This document shows positions 26,393-41,300 of a DNA stretch of 64,000 nucleotides, piece by piece. The stretch comes from Amoebophrya sp. A120. Its lineage: Eukaryota; Sar; Dinophyceae; Syndiniales; Amoebophryaceae. The DNA lies in the NCBI GenBank assembly GCA_905178155.1, contig CAJINV010000001.1, forward strand, positions 10,135,432-10,199,431, in the 5' to 3' direction. A program made the translations under genes and the position numbers. Every line of letters starts with the position of its first letter. Positions within the stretch are counted from its first letter, which is position 1. The notes below the pieces were generated by a model. It was not told the DNA's origin and did no database searches. It saw only the letters and a program-made list of their open reading frames with translations.

Positions 26393-29300
26393 GAGCGCAA
26401 GCTGGACACTATTTCCAGAAGGCCGTCAAGGGGCTCGCGGGCGCCGGCGTTGGGGGACTCCTCGGGTTCGGGGTCCTCGCGATGGTTCTTGGAATCGCTG
26501 CCGCCCCCTTTGCGGTAGCCGGCGCAATGACTGCGGCCGCCGGCTCGGCGATTTTCGGCATCGCTGTCGCAGGCGGTGTCGCAGCCGGTGCGTACGGGGC
26601 GTACTACGGATCCACGCAGTTGCACAGCACCGACCCGACCGAGAAGATTCGCGAGTTTAACACGCTGCAGGCCATCGCGGAGCGCTGGGCCCTGTTCCTG
26701 GACCGCTCGCGGGGCATCTTGCAGGACGCTATCAGCGCCGCCGAATTTCGCGGGGAGCTGGTCAACGAGCGTGTCGCGCAGGACGAGGCGCTGAAGCGGT
26801 ACGAGCAATGGCTGCAGGAGCTGAAGTGGGACTTCGAGGGCAAACCAGAGCGGCCCTCCGAGCTCGAGAAGGCGAGCGAGCTGGAAAAGTTCCGCGGCAA
26901 GGCGCTGCTCGGTCACGTGCGCGTCCCGGCGGACAGTACACGGCAAAACAACGGCGCGCTGTTTCACTACTTGGCCGCGCAGAGTTCTTCCGCATTGTTC
27001 GACGAGGAACTTCTACAGCAGCTGAAGCCAATCAACGTGGAGGACACGCAGGCAGGCCTGGTGATCGCCGGCCAGAGCGTCGTGCCGGTGCAGGGCAATA
27101 ATCCGGACCATCCCGTGCACAAAAGACATGTGACAACCGAAATTACGTTGCCCGATAAGGTGGTGTACGGCCGACGGGCGGACTTTTCGGAATTTCTGGG
27201 CATGCGCGCGATCACGAACCCGTTCTACCACACGCAAATCGGCATGCTGTGTCTCGACGCGTACCGAAATGACCCTTCGTTTACCCTGACCAGGAATCTG
27301 TGGTCCTGGATGATCTGGGACTACTACAAGCTGCCCATGCGCCACTTCGAAATGGCGATTTGGCTGGACCCCGTGTTTGCGGGGCCGGCCTACATGGGGC
27401 AAGCGTGGTGGGCCGCACAGAAGGGGAAACACGACTCCAAATCGGACCTAAAGCTCACCCTCGAGCGCGCCAGTTTCGGCATTCAGAAAGAAGTGGAGAT
27501 GCGCGAATTCCTCATCCAGGTGACGCAAGGCGCGATCGACCGCAAGTGGGAGCAAACGAGTCCCCGCCCCGCGCAACAAGGAGAAACAACGCGCAACAAG
27601 ATGACAAACGATCCACTTGCTGCGCAGTTGACCACGGCCGAAGCTGCGCACGCGGGGCTGGAAAGTCTAAAGCGGAAGCAGGCGGTCACCAGAGCGTATC
27701 TCGACGCTATTGACAGCAACATCCGAGAGATCGAGGAGACGGAGCGCCTGCTCGACATAACGGCCCACCGTCCCGTGGAACCAGATAGCGCTGCTCACGT
27801 TCTCGCCGTCGTCGATCATTGGGAGGTGCCGCGCGTGCTGAAAGACTGGGGCGAGAAAGATAAAACGTGGAACGAACATGCGGGATTGCAGGAACTCGGA
27901 TCACTCGGCGACTCGCGCACAAAATCCGTCTTCGGGAAAACATTTGTCGAACGGGAAGACGAACCGATTCCCGGGGGCGCACAACCAGAGCAACAGGCAA
28001 GCAAGGGTGTTCTGGGCGGTATCGCCTCTTTCTTGGGTTTGTCTGGCTCAACTGCAGCCGGAACAGCATCAACAACCCAGGGTCACGCGGGGACGATGGT
28101 CAATGCACCGCAAAAACGCTATTTGCAGGAGAATGAATTTCAGAAACACACCGCTCTTCCCAGATCCGCGGCAGACATGCAGCTGAGCGGTCGCCCTAAC
28201 GTCGGTCGGAAGAAGTTGTTTGACCTGCGCGCACGCGGCTTCACCACCTACGAGGACGGCGGGATGACGTGGGACCAGGCAGAAACTGCGCTGACCCAGT
28301 GGCAGAACAACGCGGTATACACGCCCACCCAGGGAACGATTCCGACGGTCGTTGTGGAGCCGGAGTTTTCGGACTTCAATGACTTCAGTTCTCTGCTGCG
28401 TGGGGACCACGCCCGCGGTGCAGGGGACCGCAGCCAGGTCCAGGACCTGGGTTTTGAAGAGTTGCGGGCCAAGCTCGCGGAACGGCAGAAGCACGAGAAG
28501 GAATGGGCGGCGAAATGGTTCGGTGGTTGGCGGCGCAACATGCACAATGGCGAGGCGTGGAACAGCATGCATCGCGCCAAACCAAATGAGGTTGACCGGG
28601 CGGTGAAAAGCATCCACATCTCGCACTGGCGGGAAGTGTCCGATATGGCGGTGGCGTACAGTTTTGACCTGGAAGACGAGGACGACAATGACATGCAGGT
28701 TGACGCCGGCCGCGGTTCTGGTACACCCGGGCAGCAGCAGGGCGATGGTTCTTCCCTGCTTCGCACTGGCACGCGGCGCGTGCGGTTCGACGCGACGTTG
28801 GATTTCAGCTCATTTGAAGAGGCTTTTGCTGCGCTCAACAAAAACGCGGAAGAGTGGTCGAGCAAAGCGCACCGGTTCACCGTCGAATTCAACAAGGGGT
28901 CAGAAGGAAGCACTGGAAGCGTTGATGTGAACAGCGTGAACAGCTTTCACTACGACTTGACCTTTGAGCCGGCTGACACGGGCGACTCGGTCCAGGCACT
29001 GCAGCTGCTCGGCATGGCCACGGAGCCGCTTGCCTTCCCCCTTCCCGAGATTTACCGGAGCGAGAAAAACTTCCGGGGCGTGCAGGCGGTCACTACCGAG
29101 CAGGGCGGGTCTTCCGCGACCACTCCCGCTGCGGTGGAGCAGGAAGCACAGAAGCAGCGCGAGCACTTCTGGGAGGAACGGGCGAAGTACGTGAAGAAGC
29201 TGGTGCGCGAAGGTTTGCCGGGTATCGGAAAGATTGACGAGCGGAAGGACTTCGCTTTCGCACCGCCGGGGGGCAAAAACGAGGTGGTGATCCACAACAA

Positions 29301-32300
29301 ATGGAAGCCGCGCGCCGTGGACGTGGAGTTCTCCGTCGTCTCCGATGTAGAATTACAGGCTTTCTTCTTCGATCAAATTGCACAAAAGGTCCTGAAAAAA
29401 GCTGAGGATAGCCAACGCGCGGAGTGGGAAATGTTGTTGAAACAGTTTGCGACTGACGAGCCAACCGAAGAGGATGATGAAAGCGCCGGCGGAGGACACA
29501 CTGGTGAGAGTTTTCTGAGCACCGCAGGAGCAGGACCACGTCAGCCTGCGCTTGAGTCTCTCAGATCAGAGTTGCATCAGCGCTGGCTGGTGAGTAAGGG
29601 CATTTTGCCGTCCGCGCATCGTGTTTTTGCTCTTGAGACGGTAACGGACTTCATCAAAAGAGCGTGGAGTCAAACGGAAATGGAGCAGGCGTTCAACCAG
29701 GCCAGAGCTGCGGTAGAAGCGTCTTTGTTTCATCACGAGGTAGTTGCCGGTGCTAGTTCTTCTACGCATATCCCAACTGCCTGGCGCCCGCGCATTCGCT
29801 TTTTGGAGGATCCCGAGCGACTGATCGGAAAGGGTGTACAATCTGACCCGACGGACCGCTTCACCAAATTTCGTGTGTTGGACGGAGCCGAACGCAAGCG
29901 TAGTGTCGACCGCACCGAGTACGAAGACAGGTTGGGATCGGGCGAGGCAGCTGCCCGTCTGCCAGTGGAGTATGAAGAGCATCCACAGGTGCGGATCGAG
30001 GCGTTCCAGTCCTGGGACGGAAAAACCATGTACAAGCGGAAGGAAGTCACGCGGCACGAGAAAAAAACGGCCCTGAAGGCCGGGGAGACCATGGTAAAAC
30101 GTAGGCAGAGTCCTCTACAAACCGATCTGCAGTCCGCCGAGAGTCGTAGCCTCCAAAGTCTGACCGCCTTGCTTGGTGGTCCCAGAGCTTTTCAGGATTT
30201 TTACGCGATATTGCTTCTGGACGGAAGTAGAATTAGCAAAGGTAGAACCGAGAACAGCAGCTCCTCCCTTAACGCAGATGAAGCAACTTCGGGCAGCGGA
30301 TTCCAAGCTTTGCGCGAGCTTTGGTCAGCGGAAGTTGACCAGGACCTTGAGCCAGAACTGAGAGCGGTGGAGCTGAAATTTGTTGGTGACAACGCCGATC
30401 CGGCTGCTGATGTGGTGATGGCGCCGGCGGAGGACGAACTACTAAGCGGTCAACAGGAAGACGACGAAGCCGAAGAAGATGAAAACAAATTGGTCGCGTT
30501 GGACCAGCCGGGCGCGACAGTGCCGGTGTCTGATTTGCTTCGAGGCTCTGGCTACGAGTTTGAGCATGGTCTTTACGCAGACATTCAGGCGGAGAAAGAA
30601 GCGCTAGTTGTGGCGGTCCCGCATCAACAGGGCGGCGCGGTCGTTCCAGACGCACAAACCGCGGCACACCCCCAGGAACAAACCAGCGGACTTTCGGAGG
30701 AAGACTTGCGAAAGAAAGAGAAGCAAGAACGCGCACAGCGCAAGCGCGAAGATCTCGCGCTGGCGCGTGCCAAACAGCGGTTCGTGCGACAGTCATTAGA
30801 GGGCCTGCTGTCCGTGCGGAAGGTGAAGAAGAAACTGATCGGACCGGAAGTTGTCGAAGAGGTCGAGGAGCGCTACAACCCCTACGTTCTCTCCTCTTTT
30901 ACGAATTCGAAAGCGAGTGGGGATCACTACCGCATCCGGTTCCAAGGTGTGGACGCCTCCGTAGCGCAGACGCTGATCGCGTTTTTGGGGAAGTCGCTGC
31001 TTGGCGGACCGGAAGACGCCCGGATGCATTTGTACAGCGTTCTCGAGGCTGCGGGCTTGAAGCCGCAGAAGGACGGCAGTTTGCAGGATCCAGAGTTCCT
31101 GCGACCCCTCCGCCGGGATTTGGCCTTGCTGCACGAAAAGCAGGAGCGCGCGCTGCGCCACAGCTGGACGGAGAAGATTCAGTTGCTGGAGCAGGAGCTG
31201 CGCGACGAGGTGCGCAACTCCGCAACGGCGGGGGGCCGTTTCACCGCGCACCACAAAAACCTGTTGCGGCGCCAGGCGGAAATGCAGGAGCACGACTTAG
31301 CGGAGCTCAACGCGGTGCAGGAGCGCGAGCGCGGTGATTTGGACTTGTTGAAGAAGTCCCTACTCGACAAGGTGGTGTCCTACGTGGAGGAGGAGCAGAG
31401 TCAGTCGGTTGACCAGCGTCCCGCGCCGGCCTACATGGACAAGCAGCGCATCTCGATGACCCTGCGGGGCTGCGAACCCGCGCTGGTTGGCTTGCTGCGG
31501 TGGAAGTCCTCAGAAACCACGAAGGAGCGCGAAGTCCTGTTGGGCGACGATGGCCTGTTCGGCGACGACCGCGCACTCGCTCTTGCCTCGGAAAATGGCA
31601 TGGACGCAGAAGACGCAGCTGCGTTGCAAGCCGCACGCGAAGAGGACCACGGCCTGGAAGACGAAGACGGATCTTCATCTCGCTCGGAAGACGCGATGCC
31701 GGGAGACCAGATTATCGCGCCAAGTCGAACGGCGAAGCACCTCAACGCGGACCGCGACCCAACCGCCTTCACGAAGGAGCTCAGCACCGACTTCGCCGAT
31801 CAGAACGACGCGCTGGTGTTTGCCGACCTGCACTTCACAGGCATGCAGTGGGCCGCTGTGGATGGTCCGCAAAGAGACCTGGTGTTGCGCAAGCTACTAC
31901 TGTTCTCGTTAGACTCAGTTTATGAAGAGACCAGTCCCACGGCGGTCGGCGAAGCTAGCCCCCGGTTCTCCGTGGGAAAGCCGGCGAAACCAGATGGGAT
32001 GATAAACATGCTAGCCAGCATGTTTGCCGGGCTGGGTGGAAAAAGTGCTGGCGAAGAAGCTGGCCCTGGCAGTTCGTCTGTTGACCAACCGTCTGTAGTT
32101 CAGAGATCGCGAAGCGAACAAGCGAGACAGAGCTTTCTCGCTTTCCAAGGGGAGGGCGACGCGCAATTCCCCGAGCAGGACGTCGTACTCTCTCCAGCCT
32201 TGCAAGCCGAGGTGATCAAGCTGCTGCCTGCCGAGGCTCAGGAGGCCGCGAGCAGTGATGCCGACGCGGTCGGGCGTGTTTTGCTTCACAATCTTCGGGA

Positions 32301-35300
32301 GCAAGAGAAGCAGCGAAGTTTGGTCATCGAGCGCCCGCAGGCGGTTGATTTAGAGGACAAAGCCCTTTTGCGTGCCTGGCTCCGGAAAAAATTTGCAACT
32401 GATGGAGAGGAAATGAAAATCGAAATGACTGGGAGGTCGAGTCTCCTCAACGTGCCACAGAACGTGGACCCCGCTGTGGTTGCGCAAAAACAACAGGCAG
32501 ACGTGCAGATGTCAGCAACCGGTTCTGAGGGTGATGCCCCTGCTGCGTGGGAAGAGGAGAACAAAAATGGTCTCTGGACGGCACTATGCATGGACGATTT
32601 TCTCTATGCTCCACCGGATCGCTTGTATGTGTACTTCTGGGAACTGAGTTTTACCAAGAAAGCGGAGGAGCGGTCAGGCGAACAAGCCACTGCTGCCAAA
32701 CACGAGTCGAATGATCAGCAGCGCGTTTTGTTCTTCGAGACCGAGGCCGGATTGCGTCGAGCGCTAGAAGAATTCCAAGGAGGTTCTTCCTCGTCCCCGC
32801 AGAAAGCGAGGTCACGAATCCACGCAAGCCGCCTTGTGAAGGTTCTGGAGGACGAAAATCTGACCAGTGTCGCGCAGCTAGACATCGGGATGAAAGAGGC
32901 CTTGCTGACGGACGCGATGTTTCAGCGGCACCGCGAGCGCCAAACCGTGGAGTACGTGGCCATGCTGGAGCAGCAGCACTTTCCGCGAGAGGCCGCGCTC
33001 GAAGCCAAAAAGAGAGCGGCCACCCACCCGGGGATGGACGGATCGAACGTTGCCGTGTTTTTCGACGAAGCGCAAAAAGCAGAAGACGAGGGCTACGGTG
33101 AGGCAAAAGTGAAAAAGATAGAAGCGGCGGCCGCGAAGCACGGGCAAATGGTGGCCGGTGACGAGCGACAGGCCCGGCTCAGTGCCGTCATTTTCGTTTT
33201 GCAGGAGAAGGCCCGGCTGCTCCTGCAGCAAGTGGAGGACAATTTGCAGACCGTCTCCAACGAGGTTGACGCAGCATTGGTCGTCATGAAGAATGAAAGT
33301 GGCCGATCTCTTCGCGGGCTCGTGGGACAAGAACAAGTGCCGGAGCAAGAAGTACATGCTGACTTCGTGCCACCGGCGGAAGCAGGAAGCGCGGGCGGGA
33401 AGAACAGTGGCAATACACCAGCGGAAAGAGGAGCGTCGAGTCTGCAAACTCGTATGGTTCGGTTACAGTCTCGGCTTCGGGCGTCCGCAAGGGAGGCGAC
33501 GGTGCAATACCGCAAGCACCTGCGGACGCAAATTTCCCTAGGGGTTGGTGGGAACAGCCCCGCATTTTCGCTTGCCAAGGTAGAGGCGCACCCGATCCTG
33601 ACCGGAGAGGAGCTCGGCCCCTCGACTGGAACGGCCGAAACCATTGCCGGCTGGTGGGACACGAGCGTCAGACCGTACGCGGATCTGAACCACCTGGAGG
33701 CCGTCCGTGACGTTGTCGTGGACAATTTCCCCTGGACGGACAGGGAGCTAGCGCAGCAGACTGGTGAGCCCTATCCGAACTGCATGAGCGACTTGCGGCA
33801 GCTGCGAGAGAAGTTGTTGCTGCACACCGCTCTGGATGCCAAGGCGCAAGAGGCTGTACACGCGGTGCAGAAGCGGATTCGCGACGAGAAGGAAGCGCAA
33901 GAGCAGCAGCGCATTGAAGCGGAGGAAGCGAAACTACAGGCTGCAAAGGACGCAGCGCAGAACGGAGCTAGTGCAAGCTCGGGACAACAAGATGAACCTG
34001 GTCAGGGGAAGGAAGACGACATCGTCATGGTTGATGCGGCTCCTGATGTGGATGAGTTTGATGTTGAGTCAGAGGATGAGGAGCAACGCGAAACGGACGA
34101 GCTCTACGGTTACCGCGGAGGTCTCCCTGGTGACGATAAAGGCTCCAATGGGAGCAAACCAAAAGAAGACCCAGCGCCGTTCTCCAAAGGCGGTAAGCAA
34201 GGCGGGAAGTCGAAGTTGTCCGGTGCAGCAGGACATGTTTCCTCTGCTGGCCGCTCAACGCGTGCTCCATCTTCCGCTGCGAGTACCTATCTTGCCGACG
34301 ACGACGATGATGACCTCGAGGTATCTTCCGACAACTTAACCGCTGCTTCGGAGGAGGAAAATGAGTTGAGGACCTCACCAACATCGGGACGACCCCAAGC
34401 ACGCGGTTCTCCTGCTAGTGCAGCAAGAGGTCCGGCAGCGGTCGGCACTGCGGGACACCAGCCTGTTATCGTCTTGTCGCTAGCGGGGTTGACGGAGGAG
34501 GCAATCCGAACGGCGGCACTCAAAGGTGAGGCGCATGCGCAGCGGCTGCGCGAGATGCAGCTGCAACTGGCTCGTCGGGGAAGTGGCCTCGGGGCGGGTC
34601 CCAACAAGGAATACGAGGAAGATTCCGAGGCGGGTGAGAACGAAAGCAGCACGGACGGTGGTGAAGAAGAAGAAGTTGACATCAATCAAGTCTGGGAGGA
34701 GGAAGTGGGAAAGTTTGGCGTTCCGAAAGCGTTATACGAGCGAATGAACGCGGAAGAACGGAAAGCGTCCGTTGAGGCGCACACCAACGCGCAACTCGTG
34801 CGAGAAATTTTTGGCAAAGTCTCGCAGCAGTTGGCGACCGCGAAGAGCAGCTCGGTTGACCAAAACAATTACAAATTGCCGAAAAAGACCTTCTTCAGGA
34901 GCCAAATGACAAGCGCGGCCCAAACCGCGGTGGCGAAGACCCAAAAACTAGTCCGGTACCTCCGCTGGGTGGCGCCGGGGGATAAACCAACCTTCACGCT
35001 GCTCTTCCGGGATTTGGAACAACAGGTTCTGCGGGACGTGATTTACCGCTTTTCGTATGGCCGCGGGGCCGTTCACGGCGCGCTGCACGAGGAGAAAGTG
35101 GATCTCAAAGAGGTGTCCTCGCTGAAGTCGCAGTGGCTCGCGAGCGACAACCTCTACGGCGAGGACAGCTCGCGCGCGCGCGGCATGGAGTCGCAGCTGT
35201 TGGAGTCTGGCGTTGTCTCCTCGACCGGCGACGCCAACGCGCGCGCCGCCCTGCAAAAGCACTTAGCGTTGGCCACCAGCAACCAGCCGCTGACTTCGGA

Positions 35301-38300
35301 GGAGTACTTGGCGCAACAGCGGGAGGTCCAGCTTGCCAAGTACGAATCCACCCTCGCGGAGGCGGACCGCCGCGGGGTGTCCTTCATCTTGAAGATGGGC
35401 GAAAAGGCGGTGTTCCCACCGATCAACTTCCTCATCGTTTCCGCCATTTTTGTCGCGCAGTTTGCGGTCGCGGTGTACTGTCCGCCCCTGGCGGTCAAGC
35501 TCGGAATGGAAATGGCGGGAGACGCCGCGGTGCTGTACGAGATGTGGTCCAGCCACACGTTCCAGGGCTGGGGCCGGTACAACGTGCAGAAGGCCATCTC
35601 CGTCGTGTCGATGGGGTTTTCCACCGTGAAAACCGACGCGGACGGCAACTACATGTTTTCGAAGGCGTACGACGAGCAGGGCAAATTCAAGGGCCTGACG
35701 TGGGAGGCCACGGACGAGTTCCAGGCCTGGGCCGGCTGGGCGTCCACGGCCACCGAGGAGAGCGCGGAGCGGGCGGCCGTGGCCGGAAGTACGAAGGCGT
35801 CGACGAAAGCGGGCGCGACCAAGGCCTCGAGCGCCGCCGGCACGGAGGCGGCGGAGGGGGTGGCTACCCAAGCGACTAGGGAGGCGGCGGAGGAGGTCGT
35901 TGAAGAGGCCGCGGAAGACGCGGTGGAGCAGGCAGCCGTGAGAGTTACTCAAGAGAGCGCGGAAGAAGTGGCGGCCGGCGCGACCAGCACCAGTTCCACT
36001 GCCGGGGCGGCGGCCGGGGAACAAGTCGGAGAGGCCGGAGCCGCGGCCTCGTCCGCAGGCGCAACTGCAGGAACCGGTCTGGAGAGCATGACGCTGCAGC
36101 GCACGGCCATTACGACCGGACACGTTGCGGAAAAAGTGTTTGAGAAGGTCGTGGAGAACAAGTTGCAGGAGATCTGGAAACCGATTGAAAACGACATTTT
36201 GACCAAAGTGCAGCAAATGTTTGACACGATCCTGCAGGGAATCTTCGGCCGCGACTGGCTCTACAACGGGGGGACCAGCACGATGGTTGGTTCGTCGCAC
36301 GACCTGAGCAAGGGCCAGAATTTGAACACTTTGTTTGTGCAGCTGCTGGCGGTGAAGAACAACGACATCGCGGACGTGAAAAATGAGATTGAGGGCATCA
36401 TCAACAACAGCATCAACACCGAGACGGACCTGACGCTGTTCATGTCGAAGGGGTTGAAAGACTCGTTCTCGCAGTACTTCAAACCCACGCTGGATGCCGG
36501 CATCGAGCATGGCTCGGGGGCGGTCCTCGGCAAACGCGCCTCGGAGAAACGGTTGGCGGCTCAAGACCAAAAGGAGGAAGACGCTGACAGGGAGGAACAG
36601 GAAGACAAGGACTATGAGGAGGAAATGAAAGCGCAACAGCAATATCTAAACGAGAAGGAGAGAGGCGGGCTCGACATCAATAGCCAAGCGGAAAAAAAGA
36701 TTCAGGAAGAGGAGAAGGAGATCGCGGCTCTCGAAAAACGCCACGGCGGCGCGCAAGAGGAAAGTAAGGGCACCAAAAACTGGAGCAAACAGTGGAAGAA
36801 GTACTACAAAACGGGCGGCCAGGTCCTGGCGGGACTCCAGTTGGTGACCTCGTGGCGGCGCATTGTGCAGCAGACCCTGATTGGTTTTCAGGAGCGGTTG
36901 GCCACGCAGGTCGACCTCGCGAAACTGACGGAGCGAACGGCGGGCAGGCTCGGAAAACGCAAGATGCCCCGGCGGGAGCTGGAAAAGTTGTGGAGTAGCC
37001 ACGAGGGTAGGTACCTGGAGCGGCAGTGGAGGCGCCCCTTCAGCGCGGCGGAAGTGCGGCGCCTTAGCAACAACCCGGCGCTGCGCAAGATGACGGAGAC
37101 GGTCCAGAAATTCCGCAACCTCCGGGACAAGAGGCGCGAGCAGCAGAGTAAAACGATGATCCAAGAGGCGCTTGCCGTGGCCGCCCCGAGCGTTTCCCTC
37201 GGCTGGGGCTCCAGCGAAGAAGACAAGAAAAAGGCGCACACGGTTGAGCAGCGGCGCCAGGAGCTGACGGAGCGGTACCAGGAGGAAATCCGCGCGGTCT
37301 ACGAGCGCCGCGACCGTCCGCAAACGCAACTGCAGGACACTCTGTTGGACGTGCTGGGCCGCAAGATCAAGGCCTACCGGGACTTGCCGATCGTGCGCCA
37401 GAACTTTCTGCTCGGGCTGCGCAACTTCTTCTTCCGGCAAACCCGAGAGTGGGTGAAGCAGCACTTTGTCCCCGACGTCGTGAATCAGCTGATGGGGCAA
37501 ATGGCGGAGCTGGCCGCGAAGGGCGCGGGGACGGCGGTTATCAAGGTGCTGCGGATCAAGGAGTGGGGCCTTTTCAAGGACCACTTCGACGCGGAGGAGA
37601 GAAAAGTGCGCGACGCGCTCGAGAAAGTACTCGCAGCGGAGAACAACCAGAAGGACGCCGAAGAGTTCCTCGCGATTCTCCGGGCCGTCGAAGAACAAAT
37701 CAAGAACGGGGAGCTTGGCGCAGACGGGCTGCTGCCGACTAAGGTCAAGTTGCCCGGGCCCCCGGACAGAGAAGTCGAAGTGCCCGCGTCAGTGAGAAAC
37801 TTGGTAGACACGCCGACAGACGCGGACATGCTGAAAGACCAACTTTCCGACGCGCTGCAGTCGGAAGCGGGCCAGGAGAGCGTGATCCAGAGCACGATTG
37901 AAATGGGCCAGCGTTACAAAGATGCGGGCGTGAAGGGGGACATGGTCAAGTGGAAAATCGGGGACAGAGAGGTGGAGATCTTTTTGTGCGCGGAGATGGT
38001 GGCGTTCGTCACGTTTCGCCACGAGAAAAAGGTGAAACTGCAGGCGGGCGACGATGTCGACCCGAGGGAGAAGCACAAGGCCACCGACCAGCAAGTGAAC
38101 GCCGCGGTGCAAGACCCCGGGAAGGCTTTGAGCTTTCTAGAGCGGAACGAAGACAAGGATCTGAAAGCGCTGGACGATGCCACCGAGGAGGATCGCAAGG
38201 CCGCCGAGGAGAAGCGCAAGCTGACCCCGGAGGAGCGAAAGCAGAAGCAGAAAGAGGCGGCGGAGCGCCGGGAAGCGAACGAGAAACAGAAGAAGCAGGT

Positions 38301-41300
38301 GCGGGCGGACCGCCAGGAGCTGCAGGAGGCCATTCGGAGAGGGGAGGCGAAGGAGGTAAAAGAAGAACACAAAGACGAAAACGACCCCACGATCACCTGG
38401 GAAGAGAAGATCTACAAGACCGCGGATGGCAAGACGTGGAGCAGCTGGAAGGCGACCAAGAAGTTCGAAGACGGGGTAGAAAAAATTGTCCACGAGGGCT
38501 GGCAAACGCCGAATGCGAAGCACGAAGAGTCCTCGCAGTGGGAAAAGAAAACGGAGAAAAAAGCCGACGGCAGCACCGAGGAGAAGTGGCAGATGGTGAA
38601 AAAAGTGGAAAACGGCAAGGAAAAAGACCTCGCATCTGCAAACGCTGGCGCAGCTTCCTCTTCGCAAAACGACGACGCTAATAAACCTCCGGAGCATTCC
38701 CAGGAGGAGAAGGACGCAAATAAGGGCCGCAAGACCGGTTTGCTTGAGGAAGGCCCAAAGAAGAGCGACGACGTCCAGAAAAAAGTCGACTCCAGCGAGT
38801 GCGCGCTCGATGACGAAGGGGACGACCCAACATTTCAGGAGGCGAAAGACGCCCGACCAGACATCGTTAACGAAGCGCACGGCGTGGACCAGGCTGCGCA
38901 GGACGCCTGCGGGGCTGCGGAGGTCCAGCAGATGACGGGGACACTCGAGAACGAGACTCCGGAGCAGCGCAAGGCGCGGCGGTTGCTGGCGCTGAAGAAC
39001 CTGCAGCTCACGCACAAGCGCACCGAGAGCTACGAAGAGATCAAAAAGCGCTACGGCATCTCACGGGAGGACATTGAGCTGCTGCGCAAGCATGATCCGC
39101 GGGGCCAATTTGACATTTCCAACGAGGAAAACCGTGCCCGGGCCAAGAACAACAAAAAGGCCGGCGCGCTGGGCAACACCTTTTTCACGGCAATGTGGAA
39201 CGGCGGCAAGCGGCTGGAGGACGACGAGGAACTGGATCAGGGGGCGGCCGAACTGCAGCGGGGCTTCAATGATGCGTGGGAACGCTTTGGCTTCAACCGG
39301 GTGTTTGGGGGCTGGAAGCGGATGTGGGAGCGGAACGTATCCCACGATGATAAACACCAGGGCGGTGCGGAGGTGGTCGCCGGCGAAGACTCGTTCGCGC
39401 TCTTCGGCTTCGACGATTTGCTGCAGCTCGAGAAGTCCGTGTGGATGGCGCGCTTCTACCAGCTCGCCGAGCAGGGTCGCGTGCACCTGCGGGGGTTGGA
39501 CGTGGACGCGGAGCTCACGGCACTGAACGAGAACAAGAAGAAACTGGACGGCGGTGAGCTCCGCAAGGCGATGGACAAGCTCGCGCGGGGCAAGTCAGCC
39601 GGCTCGCGGCGGAGCAAGGACTTTTTGCTCCGGTTCTTGGAGAAGCGCAAGGGCTTTCTGCAGGACGTCGCCGCCGAACAGGAGCGGCTGCGCAAAATGG
39701 CGGAGAACGGCCTGATCGACGGCAGCGACGGGCGCCTCACCGCAGACGGGCAGCGGATCTTGATCGAGGACGCGGGCCACCGTTGCACGGACGACCCCAC
39801 GGAGTTCCAACGCTGGCACCAATCGCGGCTGGACGGGGCGGTCATCGGGAAGGACTTAGAGTTCAAGGACAAGTCCGACGAGGAAATAAAGAAGATCCAG
39901 GAGAAGCGGCAAAAGGAGTACGAGAAAAAGGTCAAGAATGGCGAGATCCAGCCGCCCAAGCCGAAGACCCCGGAAGAGATCGAGGACGCCAAGTACATGG
40001 TGTACCGCTGCGAAGACGGGAAGCACCCGGTCACGGGCGAGCCCGTGGCGCCGGTGCCCCAGTCGCTCGTCTTTGACGAAACCGGGCAGGAGATCACTTT
40101 CGCGCGGAAGAACGACCCCCGGCAAACCGAGAACAACGCGCGGCTGAAGGAAATCGAGGAGGAGCGGAAAAAACTGGGCGAGCCGAAGGGGAACGTGAAA
40201 AAGATTCAGGACTGGGAGAAGGAGGTGGAAAACGACGAAAAAGAAACCGACGTGACAAAGAAGAAAATGGGGGCGAAGAGCCACGAACGGCGGCAGCAAA
40301 TCGCGCGGATGAAGGACGGAGAAGCGGATATGGAGAAAGATAAAGATGGGAAGCGCAAAGATGGGAAGCTGGATGTGCTGCAATTCGGCGACAAGGGGAA
40401 GGCGGACAAGCGCGAAATGAAGGACTTTGGTGTGGTGAACCTGACGCCCGAGGAGCGCGAAGACCTGCGGAAGCGCGAGGCGCTGGACCGCGAGGAGCAG
40501 GAACTGAAAAGGGAGCACGAATATGGGACCGATACCGGGCAGATTGCACTAGAGGTGGTCCGCCAGCACAAGGAGCAGCGGAAGAAGGACGCAAAGGACG
40601 GCAACGGCGGGGGCGGGCAGCCGGCCCCGGGTGGGAGCGGGGCCAGCGCCGGAAGTAATTCCGGTGGCGGCGGAAACGGGAACAACAACGGTGGGAACGC
40701 CGCAGGTGGTCCCCCGCCGCCGCCCATGGTCACGATCGATCTCGGCGACCAGGACCTGCAGAACCGCCTGGAGGCGGAGAAGGAACAGCTGCGCATCAGC
40801 GTGGAGACGGTCGCGAGCACGGTGCAGTTTCAGAAAACCAGCATGGAGTTTGCGTCTCACACGTACCCGAATGTGCAGATGCACCAGACGACGGTGACAA
40901 CTAGCATCGTTCGGAAGGTGCGGCGAAAGGACGGCTCGGTGGAGCTACACCACATCGTTTCCGGTGCCCACATGATCAAGGGCCATCCGACGGAGCAACA
41001 GGTCTCCGAGAAAAACACAGACGAAGCGTTCAAAGAGTCCGGGGTTAAAGCCCAGAACAAGGACTACGGTCTGATGAATCTCGGCAAGGACGTTTTTTGG
41101 GGGGCCGTCGGGGGCGCTGTCGTTGGCGGCATATCCGGGAGTATGGCGGGTGGCGTCGGGGCCGTTCCGGGCGCAATCGCGGGCGCCATCAGCGGAGCGA
41201 CCACGGCCTTGATTATCGGCGTGGCCCGATTGGCACTGAACATCGCGGGTGACCTGATCGATGCTGCCTGGAAGGCGGTCACGAACGCATGGCGCAGGAT

